A stretch of DNA of 22,128 nt, taken from NCBI GenBank assembly GCA_964650405.1, contig CAZYTO010000060.1:1-22128 (forward strand), written 5' to 3'. The notes under the pieces are model-generated. The model had not been told where the DNA came from. It searched no databases and was given only the letters and a program-made list of their open reading frames with translations. Shown here one piece after another: positions 1-5,987 of this stretch (position 1 is its first letter; every line of letters starts with the position of its first letter). This DNA is from CAZYTO01 sp964650405. Its GTDB lineage: Bacteria; Acidobacteriota; Thermoanaerobaculia; Gp7-AA8. Made by a program: the position numbers and the translations under genes.

Positions 1-36
1 CCACACCGCCTATTGCAACTCAGTTTGCTTCGAAGA

Positions 37-939
37 TCAACCGGTAAACAGATACTCGACATCGAATATCTGAGCGGCCGGACTCCACGTGGTCACGTCG
101 ACCGTGAACGCGCCCTCCGACGGAAATGTGAAGGTCACGTGCGGCTCTTTCACGCGGCGCTGTGATCCGGCCCAGGGTTGAAAACTGATACGCTTGGCGG
201 CCTCATACAACACGTGCCCTTTGCTGTCCGATACCTTCAGAATCACATACCCCTGCACAGAGACGCTTCCCTGCGCGTTCCAGTCTTTGGCCTTTCGAAT
301 CTCTCCAGGCTTGGGGACCGGCAACGGCTGCGACTCGGTTACTTCCGTGATGTAAATCGGTTTGGCGATTCCTTGTTCCGTGACGCGAAGCATGAGCGCA
401 AGGTATTTCGTCGGATGCGCTTCTATTGGCAGTGGCGTCAGCACGTCTGCCGGATCGGAGCGTGGTCCGGGGACCACGGTGCCTTGCGGGGTCTCGAGTG
501 CCGGCGCTTCTGCTCCGTTGGTCGTTCGAACGGTGGAGCGAACGGACATGTGCGCCGGCGCCTTGACGATCCTCACCGGCAAACGTGTGACTGAAGCCCC
601 TCCGGGCACCACTGCCGAGGCCTCGCCAAGATAGTAAGACTTCGCAGCGTCGTACCCGTCGGTGAGGATGAGGTACTTCCCCGATGGAACGTGTGCAAAG
701 TGGACGGCGCCGTGTTCGTCCACAGGCGCCCACAACGAGGCCCCCGAAGCCGTTTCCCGAAGATGCACGAATGCTCTTGCTTTACCGGGAGCAAAGCCGC
801 TGGGATATTCGAGTTGCACCGTCAGAGGGTGGCTTCCGAACGCGAACGTCGCGCTCAACGCGTACGCCCGACCCGCGGTATCCGCGACATTCGCGTGGAT
901 CTCATAGGGTCCACTGTGAGCCGCCAGCCACCCGAGCAA
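37..939 (-). CDS. Hypothetical protein, C-terminal part of a probably frameshifted secreted protein
   Basis: Function not recognised. The 300-residue frame reads as beta-rich extracellular protein: the first 130 residues resemble a beta-sandwich of the carboxypeptidase-regulatory type (alternating hydrophobic strands, many G/P turns), followed by a linker rich in P, G and T and a second beta-rich part ending at a TGA codon (37-39). The only start the frame offers is a TTG at 939, with no Shine-Dalgarno ahead of it and in the middle of protein-like sequence. The same frame stays open and protein-like upstream to about position 1020 with no ATG, GTG or TTG, where it overlaps the end of the signal-peptide-bearing gene at 971-1363. 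The simplest reading is one secreted protein of roughly 430 residues, read in two frames because of one extra base near 1010-1035. Whether this is a real mutation or a sequencing error cannot be told here. Confidence 0.6.
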   Translation of the reverse strand: MLGWLAAHSGPYEIHANVADTAGRAYALSATFAFGSHPLTVQLEYPSGFAPGKARAFVHLRETASGASLWAPVDEHGAVHFAHVPSGKYLILTDGYDAAKSYYLGEASAVVPGGASVTRLPVRIVKAPAHMSVRSTVRTTNGAEAPALETPQGTVVPGPRSDPADVLTPLPIEAHPTKYLALMLRVTEQGIAKPIYITEVTESQPLPVPKPGEIRKAKDWNAQGSVSVQGYVILKVSDSKGHVLYEAAKRISFQPWAGSQRRVKEPHVTFTFPSEGAFTVDVTTWSPAAQIFDVEYLFTG

Positions 940-970
940 GGCGCTCAGGTCATTCGTGGCAATCTCGCCG

Positions 971-1363
971 TCACCTCGAACAGCGGCGAGGCGTGTAACA
1001 TCCGTGCTTTCCGAGCGAGCGTGCAGGTTTGCCGGCGGTCGTCGCGCAACGGGCGAGCGTGTCGATCGTGTCGCGCACCGACGCGATCAGCGCGGCGGGA
1101 ACAGCCTTGTCGGCATACGCCTGGAGTGAGGTACTGAGGCGCCCAAGGTCGCGGCTGAAGTGCGTTCCGTCCGGCTCCGCCGTGAGGTAATCACGCCATC
1201 CTCTCTCGAGGGAAAGCGAGGCCGGATCATGGATCCTCGCCGGCAGGCCGGCCGAATTGATGCCTGTGATCGCCGTCTGGTACTGCGCGGCGCACGGCGT
1301 TTGGGCGACGGCCATGACGGAGGGAACGAGGACGAAGAGGGCACCGATGATGGTGTTGCGCAT
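971..1363 (-). CDS. Hypothetical secreted protein, N-terminal part (frameshifted at its end)
   Basis: This is a 130-residue frame that begins with a clear Sec signal peptide: MRNTIIG, a hydrophobic core of about 12 residues, and a likely cut after AVA at residue 20. The mature part holds two cysteines and mostly helical sequence up to about residue 115. The last residues, after GKPARS, are basic and unlike the rest. The downstream protein-like sequence continues in the next frame (see 37-939), so the tail is probably out of frame. ATG at 1363 is chosen because GGGAG sits 7 bases upstream and the signal peptide starts there. A 24-base tandem duplication gives a second copy of the same ribosome site and ATG at 1387, which would add eight residues. 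Function unknown. Confidence 0.6.
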   Translation of the reverse strand: MRNTIIGALFVLVPSVMAVAQTPCAAQYQTAITGINSAGLPARIHDPASLSLERGWRDYLTAEPDGTHFSRDLGRLSTSLQAYADKAVPAALIASVRDTIDTLARCATTAGKPARSLGKHGCYTPRRCSR

Positions 1364-1402
1364 GAATCTCCCGAAAGAGTTGCGCATGAATCTCCCGAAA
1401 GA
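1355..1402. repeat. 24-base tandem duplication covering ribosome site and start codon
   Basis: Positions 1355-1378 and 1379-1402 are identical. On the minus strand each copy contains the Shine-Dalgarno GGGAG and an in-frame ATG (1363 and 1387). Because 24 is a multiple of three, both starts give the same protein with or without the extra residues MRNSFGRF. Confidence 0.9.
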
Positions 1403-1405
1403 CAT

Positions 1406-1872
1406 GTGAAGGGACAAAGGTCTTGGCAGGACGCACTTACGTCCGGTCGAACACGTGAATTGGGTTGAACCGACGGGAACAGATCGGCCGGTCACGGTAC
1501 GATATCATTCCGGCGTTGTCCAGCAATGGATTCGTATAGGGACGCGTGAGACCGTGAAACGACGCATGCCGGCTTCGCCCCACGTATGAGTGCCGGTTTT
1601 CATCGTCGTCCTCATGGCACCGTGACCGCGCTGCTGTCGGCGTAAGAGGCCACCTGCTGATTCGAGTTGGCACGAAACGCCACGCCAGCAGGTGGTCGAC
1701 AACACTGTTTCGAGTACAGGCCTATCAGAACAATCTCTTCTCTCGTTTTGTAAAGGACGCCGCATATCACCTCTTATTGCCAGGCGTGTTGCAGCGTCTC
1801 GCCGTCCCTCCAGTCCGAGGGCAGGCCCGCTCAGGCCAGCGATGTGTCTAGCCGATCAGGCGAGCGGCGTCC
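1406..1872. other. Gene-free stretch with one inverted repeat
   Basis: No frame here looks like a protein; the short open frames are arginine- and serine-rich shadows. The only structure seen is a perfect 10-base inverted repeat, CCACCTGCTG at 1650-1659 and CAGCAGGTGG at 1686-1695, with a 26-base loop and no T-run, so it is not an obvious terminator. It could be a protein binding site or a remnant of a mobile element end. Nothing else was found in it. Confidence 0.5.
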
Positions 1873-2259
1873 TCAGCTCAGGAACCGCCGCCACCGCACG
1901 ACGAAGACCGCCGGCAGGAACATGAATGCCGCGGCGGCGAAGGTACCGGCCAGGCGAAGGGGCGGAAAGAGACGGACACCGAGGGTAGCCAGGCGGAGAT
2001 ACCAGAAGGCGACCGCCGCGAACGCTGCTGCCAGCAGCACGCCTCCCCAGAGCCGGGCACGCGACAGTCCTGCGCCACCGATGATCAGTGCCGTCAGCAC
2101 GGCGAAGACGACCAGCGAGCGCCGGTCCGCCGGCATGACGCCGCGCCGGGCGCCGGCGCCGGCCAGGAAGAGGCCGAAGAGCAGGGCGCCGACAGCCGAG
2201 AGGAAGCCAAGGATCTGCAGGTAGTCGCGCTGATAAGGGGTGCCGGTCGTGTCGTTCAT
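1873..2259 (-). CDS. Small hypothetical membrane protein with four predicted transmembrane helices
   Basis: The product is a 128-residue protein with a short hydrophilic N-terminus (MNDTTGTPYQRDY) and four hydrophobic segments at roughly residues 15-33, 47-62, 69-87 and 100-118, ending in a basic tail (RWRRFLS). The pattern is that of a small integral membrane protein; no family was recognised. ATG at 2259 is preferred over the in-frame TTG at 2265; neither has a good Shine-Dalgarno. The gene lies after the atpE terminator (2262-2295), in the same direction, so it would depend on read-through or on a promoter not seen here. A role in ATP synthase biology is only suggested by position. It could also be a chance open frame in GC-rich DNA, though the even spacing of hydrophobic stretches argues against that. 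Confidence 0.55.
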   Translation of the reverse strand: MNDTTGTPYQRDYLQILGFLSAVGALLFGLFLAGAGARRGVMPADRRSLVVFAVLTALIIGGAGLSRARLWGGVLLAAAFAAVAFWYLRLATLGVRLFPPLRLAGTFAAAAFMFLPAVFVVRWRRFLS

Positions 2260-2261
2260 CA

Positions 2262-2295
2262 GCAAAACGAAACGGCCCGGCGCGTGGCCGGGCCG
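2262..2295 (-). terminator. Rho-independent terminator after atpE
   Basis: A perfect 9-base stem, CGGCCCGGC (2273-2281) and GCCGGGCCG (2287-2295), closes a 5-base loop. Read on the minus strand it is followed by TTTCGTTTT. It starts 22 bases after the atpE stop codon and so probably closes the nuo-atp transcript. Confidence 0.8.
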
Positions 2296-2316
2296 CTTCG
2301 ACTCGATGGCTCGCTC

Positions 2317-2631
2317 TTACAACTGGAACATGAAGAACGCGAGGAGCAGCGCGTAGATGACGAGCGATTCGATGAGGGCGAGACCGATGATCATGGCCAG
2401 ACGAATCGCGCCGGCCGCGGCCGGGTTGCGGGCGATGCCTTCGCAGGCCGCCGCAATGGCGCGTGACTGGCCGATGGCACCTGCCGCAGCGGCAATGCCG
2501 AGGACGAATGCCGCGCCGATCACACCCCAGCGCACGACACCCGCCTGCGGCCCCGTCGCCGCCTGCGCGAAGGCGGAGCCGGCCGCCATCACGAGCACGA
2601 GCGCCACAAAGACGTATTTCATTTTGCTCAT
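2317..2631 (-). CDS. atpE: ATP synthase F0 subunit c, with signal-peptide-like N-terminus and Na+-type ion site
   Basis: Forms the rotor ring of F-type ATP synthase that carries ions through the membrane. The 104-residue protein has an extra N-terminal hydrophobic segment (residues 4-22, ending SAFAQ) that looks like a cleavable signal. Two c-subunit helices follow (about 33-60 and 76-101), joined by the polar loop EGIARNP (64-70). The ion-carrying carboxylate is E88 in GLALIESLVIY. Q55, E88, S89 and Y93 occupy the places of Q32, E65, S66 and Y70 of the Ilyobacter tartaricus c subunit, the residues that form its sodium site; typical proton-type rings have E followed by A. ATG at 2631 has the strong ribosome site AAAGGAGG about 9 bases upstream, fitting the high dose of c subunit needed. 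It is the last gene before the terminator. Genes for the F1 sector and subunit b are not adjacent. Confidence 0.96.
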   Translation of the reverse strand: MSKMKYVFVALVLVMAAGSAFAQAATGPQAGVVRWGVIGAAFVLGIAAAAGAIGQSRAIAAACEGIARNPAAAGAIRLAMIIGLALIESLVIYALLLAFFMFQL

Positions 2632-2664
2632 ATCCGTTTCCTCCTTTCCAAGTATTCGCTTGAT

Positions 2665-2812
2665 TCGCTTAGTCGCTTAGTCGCTTAGTCGCTTAGTCGC
2701 TTAATCGCTTAGTCGCTTAATCGCTTAATCGCTTAGTCGCTTAATCGCTTAGTCGCTTAATCGCTTAATCGCTTAATCGCTTAGTCGCTTAGTCGCTTAG
2801 TCGCTTAGTCGC
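2665..2812. repeat. Octamer tandem array TCGCTTAR, 18 units, in the atpE-atpB gap
   Basis: Eighteen uninterrupted 8-base units TCGCTTAG or TCGCTTAA run from 2665 to 2808, plus half a unit to 2812. A degenerate unit (TCGCTTGA) stands just before. Only the eighth base varies (G or A). The array fills most of the gap between atpB and the ribosome site of atpE and is not a palindrome, unlike the other spacer repeats. Confidence 0.97.
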
Positions 2813-2825
2813 GGATCAGCGATTC

Positions 2826-3536
2826 TCAATGCTCTTCCACCGCCACCGCACCGCCGATGTAGACCATGGTCAGCATGATGAAGACGAAGGTCTGCAGGAA
2901 GGCGCCGAAGATGCCCAGGCCCATCATCGGCCAGGGGATCACCAGCGGGAGCATGCCCATGAAGATGCCCGTGGCGGTGTGCTCGCCGAAGATGTTCCCG
3001 AAGAGACGCATGCCCAACGAGAGAATGCGGGCGAGGTGACCGATGATCTCGATCGGAATCATCAGAGGCGCGAGGACAGGGATCGGCCCCATGAAGTGCT
3101 TCAGGTAGTGCCCCACTCCCTGCGTCCTGAAGCCCTGGAAGTTGTAGTAGAGGAACGCGCAGGCTGCCAGGCCGAAGGTCGTGTTGGGGTTGCTCGTGGG
3201 AGGCTGCAGGAAGAAGAACAGCCCGAACATGTTCGAGAAGAAGATGAAGCAGGCGAAGCCGCCGATGATGTAGAGGTATTTGGCCGACGCGCCGTGGCCG
3301 ATGATGTCCTCGATGAGGTCCTTGAGGGCGGAGACGGTCACCTCGAGGATGTGCTGGAACGGCCCCGGGTTGTCGCGGCTGAGGCGGCGGGTGGCCAGAG
3401 GGAAGAGCACGCTGCTGATCACCAGGACCAGGAAGGCCATGATGACGTGATCGGGGATGTCCCACGCCCAGCGATGCTGCAGGGCGTGCCACAGGGCGTT
3501 GACCGGGTGGAAGAGTATCGAGCTTTCGTGTTTCAT
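2826..3536 (-). CDS. atpB: ATP synthase F0 subunit a
   Basis: This is the stator channel protein that passes ions to and from the c ring. The product has 236 residues, usual for the family, with an amphipathic N-terminus and five or six membrane helices starting near residues 30, 88, 118, 150, 187 and 208. The essential stator arginine is R177 in SLGMRLFGN, and the following GEH and the final helix FVFIMLTMVYIG are standard for the family. The ATG at 3536 has no clear Shine-Dalgarno; a hairpin at 3546-3591 stands just upstream. It lies between the atpI-like gene and atpE, the normal F0 order. Confidence 0.97.
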   Translation of the reverse strand: MKHESSILFHPVNALWHALQHRWAWDIPDHVIMAFLVLVISSVLFPLATRRLSRDNPGPFQHILEVTVSALKDLIEDIIGHGASAKYLYIIGGFACFIFFSNMFGLFFFLQPPTSNPNTTFGLAACAFLYYNFQGFRTQGVGHYLKHFMGPIPVLAPLMIPIEIIGHLARILSLGMRLFGNIFGEHTATGIFMGMLPLVIPWPMMGLGIFGAFLQTFVFIMLTMVYIGGAVAVEEH

Positions 3537-3545
3537 TGTGCCTGG

Positions 3546-3591
3546 CCGCTCAGGCTCTCAACCCGGGCTCTTCGCGGAGAGCCTGGAGCGG
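3546..3591. repeat. Fold-back hairpin in the atpB-atpI gap
   Basis: The arms CCGCTCAGGCTCTC (3546-3559) and GAGAGCCTGGAGCGG (3577-3591) pair over their full length except for one bulged base, with a 17-base loop. There is no T-run on either side, so it is more likely an RNA-processing or stability hairpin than a terminator. Confidence 0.75.
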
Positions 3592-3618
3592 TGAGCGGGA
3601 GCATTTGAGCTGAAGTAT

Positions 3619-4269
3619 TTAGACCCTGGAGCTGACCACAAACGAATACAGAGCTTCACCCAGGATTCCCACGACGACGACCGAGAACCCCAACAGCACA
3701 CTGACCGCATTGAAACGAGCGACGAAGATGGCGACCGACAGTGCCACGCCGAGGAGTGCGAAGCGCCCCAGAGTACGCAACGACAATCTCCAGGCCTTCA
3801 GGCGTGGCGATGGCTGGAGAACCGCTTCCACGATCCCCTCCAGCCAGCGGAAGTTGATCATAGTTACCACCGCACTGCAAGTCAAACCGATGAGCCCGCG
3901 CCACCCTCCCCAGACGGTCATGATCACTGCGAAAACGACGTAGGCCACGGCGCTCGTCCGGCGGATCCGGCGGAGCACCACCGCCGCCGTGGCCTTGTCC
4001 GCCGCGATCCGCGCCTGCTGCTGCTCCGGAGTCTCTTCGAGCGGCACAGGCAGCACCGGCGGAGGGGGAATCTCGGGGGGAAAGGCATCGAGCGCGTCCC
4101 AGTTGATCCCGGAATCCACCCACCCGGCATCGCCCGCATCCGATGCAATGGCGGCCGCCTCCGGAGGATCCGGAGTGCCGCGGCCCTGCTGCAGCTCATC
4201 GTCCGGCGATCCGCCGCCGGCGTCGCCGCCGCTCCCGGGATCAGGGCGTCCCGTCGGTGTCGTTTCCAT
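3619..4269 (-). CDS. ATP synthase subunit I-like membrane protein with long disordered N-terminus
   Basis: This resembles the AtpI (ATP synthase I) family, small membrane proteins encoded ahead of atpB that help assemble the c ring. The 216-residue protein has an unusual first 100 residues, rich in P, G, D and E and probably disordered and cytoplasmic. Four hydrophobic segments follow (about 106-121, 124-140, 168-186 and 188-206). The GLIGLTCSAVVTMINFRWL stretch (126-143), with N139 and W142, is the family-like part. It overlaps atpZ by 29 bases at 4241-4269, pointing to translational coupling. The assignment rests on position, topology and this motif. The long N-terminal extension is odd for a family that is usually near 120-130 residues. 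Confidence 0.75.
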   Translation of the reverse strand: METTPTGRPDPGSGGDAGGGSPDDELQQGRGTPDPPEAAAIASDAGDAGWVDSGINWDALDAFPPEIPPPPVLPVPLEETPEQQQARIAADKATAAVVLRRIRRTSAVAYVVFAVIMTVWGGWRGLIGLTCSAVVTMINFRWLEGIVEAVLQPSPRLKAWRLSLRTLGRFALLGVALSVAIFVARFNAVSVLLGFSVVVVGILGEALYSFVVSSRV

Positions 4270-4516
4270 CGCCCGCCAGGCCGATCCGGAAGAGGTTGAT
4301 GAACGCGGCGATGATGCCGAAGCCGGCGAACAGATAGCGCAGCCACGTCGTGTGGAAGAGGTAGACGTCCATGGCCCATCCCCACAGCCAGCCCAGTCCG
4401 ATGGCGATGGGAAACATCCATCCGATGGATGATGCGTAGAGCGCCTGTTGCAGGTCGCGGCGTTGCCTATCGCTTAGCTGATCGCTCTGCTTGTCGCTTT
4501 GCTTATCGTCCGGCAT
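4241..4516 (-). CDS. atpZ: AtpZ/AtpI-family F0F1 accessory protein (two-helix)
   Basis: The 91-residue protein has two membrane helices (about 29-47 and 60-78) and the family layout of a G-rich first helix, an aspartate just after it (D50), a short loop and a second helix ending FINLFRI. Such proteins sit at the head of atp operons. With AtpI they are linked to c-ring assembly and divalent ion uptake in the species studied. The first 18 residues are a hydrophilic repeat with the pattern SDxx, encoded by 12-base DNA repeats (4470-4508). The start ATG at 4516 lies inside the 3' end of nuoN (14-base overlap), so translation is probably coupled to the complex I gene. It then overlaps the atpI-like gene by 29 bases. 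Confidence 0.85.
   Translation of the reverse strand: MPDDKQSDKQSDQLSDRQRRDLQQALYASSIGWMFPIAIGLGWLWGWAMDVYLFHTTWLRYLFAGFGIIAAFINLFRIGLAGDGNDTDGTP
4470..4508. repeat. 12-base tandem repeat encoding the SDxx N-terminus of AtpZ
   Basis: Three 12-base units start at 4470, 4482 and 4494, each beginning TCGCT, with a fourth partial unit to 4508. The first eight bases of the first unit equal the octamer of the atpE-atpB array. In atpZ they encode the repeated SDxx tetrapeptides. Confidence 0.8.
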
Positions 4517-5987
4517 GCTGGGTCACGGCCGACTGTCGCACGACCTGTGCCGCGGACTGGGCCGCCTGCTGGATGAGGGGCGGCGGATAGAGGCCGAGGA
4601 CCAGCGTGACGGCCAGGGCGGTCCCGGCCACGAGGCGCAGGGAGGGGGTGATGATCACTTCCGCCTCGCGCCCTTCGCGGAGGTACATGGCCACGACCAG
4701 CCGCAGGTAATAGAACATGGAGACGGCCGACATGAGCACGGCCACCACGGCCAGCCAGCCGTAGCCGGCCTGCACGGCGGCGGCGAAGAGGTAGTACTTG
4801 CCGAGGAAGCCGGCGGTGGGGGGAATGCCGCCGAGGGAGAGGAGGAAGACGAACATGGCGAAGGCCCAGAACGGAGCCCGGCGGTGCAGCCCGTCGAAGT
4901 CGTCGACCTGGTCGCCGGCGTACTCGTGGCGCCGCAGCATGAGCACGGTGGCCCAGATGCCGAGGTTGGCGAAGACGTAAACGACGGTGTAGATCAGCAC
5001 GCCGTTGAGCCCCGTGGCGTTGAGGGCGATGATGCCCATCAGGGCGTAGCCGGCGTGCGCGATCGACGAGTAGGCCAGCATGCGCTTGACGTTGTTCTGG
5101 GTGATGGCGGCCAGGTTGCCGACGATCATCGACAGGGCAGCCACAGTGGCCAGGACGTTGCCCCAGCCCAGGTGGAAGTCGTGCAGGGCCACGTAGAAGA
5201 TGCGCGCGAAGATGGAGAAGGCCGCGGCCTTGGACGCGGTGGAGAGGAAGGCCGTGATGGGCGTCGGCGCCCCTTCGTAGACGTCGGGGGTCCAGACGTG
5301 GAACGGCGCGGCCGCGACCTTGAAGCAGAGCCCAGCCCCGAGGAGCATGATGCCGAACATCAGGGCGTCGTTGGAAAGAATGGTCGACAGGGCCGCCCCG
5401 ATGTCGAAGAGGTTGAGCGAGCCGCAGACGCCGTAGATGAGAGAGATGCCATACAGGAGGATGCCCGAGCTGACCGCCCCGAGCACGAAGTACTTCATGG
5501 CCGCCTCGGTCGACTTCCGCTCGTTCTTGTAGAAGCCCGCCAGGATGTAGCTGGAGAGCGACATCAGCTCCAGGCCGATGTAGATCGAGATGAGGTGGAC
5601 GCCGGAGACCATGAACATCATCCCGCAGAGAGCGAAGGCCAGCAGGGAGTAGTACTCCCACTGCGAGTAGCGCGCCTCCTGCAGGAAGTCGTCGGAAAGC
5701 AGCGTCACCAGGGCCACCGCTCCGATGAAGAGGAGCTTGAAGAAGACCGAGAACGCGTCCAGGGCGAACATCCGTCCGAAGGGGATGGTCTGGCTCTGGG
5801 TCTCGACGACGTTCGAACAGACGATGACCGCGGCGAACGTCGCCGCCAGAGTGGCCAGCATCACCCACCGGGCCGCCTTCTCGTTGCGCCGCCCTCCCAG
5901 CACCGGGATGAGCAGGAGCAGCGACGCGCCGAGGGAAAGCACGAGCTCCGGCGCGAGGAAGATCAGATCGCTGGGCGAAAAATTCAC
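4503..5987 (-). CDS. nuoN: NADH-quinone oxidoreductase subunit N
   Basis: This is one of the three antiporter-like proton-pumping subunits of the complex I membrane arm. The 494 residues match the family, with about 14 membrane helices. Key charged residues are present: E140 in YIGLELMSLSSY and K223 in GLCFKVAAAPFHVWTPDVYE, with a further lysine, K253, in the following helix. The start is GTG at 5987, sharing bases with the nuoM stop codon (GTGA overlap, 5984-5987) and lacking its own Shine-Dalgarno, so it is read by coupling. Its end overlaps the atpZ start by 14 bases, joining the complex I genes to the ATP synthase genes. Confidence 0.97.
   Translation of the reverse strand: MNFSPSDLIFLAPELVLSLGASLLLLIPVLGGRRNEKAARWVMLATLAATFAAVIVCSNVVETQSQTIPFGRMFALDAFSVFFKLLFIGAVALVTLLSDDFLQEARYSQWEYYSLLAFALCGMMFMVSGVHLISIYIGLELMSLSSYILAGFYKNERKSTEAAMKYFVLGAVSSGILLYGISLIYGVCGSLNLFDIGAALSTILSNDALMFGIMLLGAGLCFKVAAAPFHVWTPDVYEGAPTPITAFLSTASKAAAFSIFARIFYVALHDFHLGWGNVLATVAALSMIVGNLAAITQNNVKRMLAYSSIAHAGYALMGIIALNATGLNGVLIYTVVYVFANLGIWATVLMLRRHEYAGDQVDDFDGLHRRAPFWAFAMFVFLLSLGGIPPTAGFLGKYYLFAAAVQAGYGWLAVVAVLMSAVSMFYYLRLVVAMYLREGREAEVIITPSLRLVAGTALAVTLVLGLYPPPLIQQAAQSAAQVVRQSAVTQHAGR

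Noticed and set aside
2665..2812. CRISPR-like array
   Set aside because: Units are 8 bases with no spacers; it is a simple tandem array.
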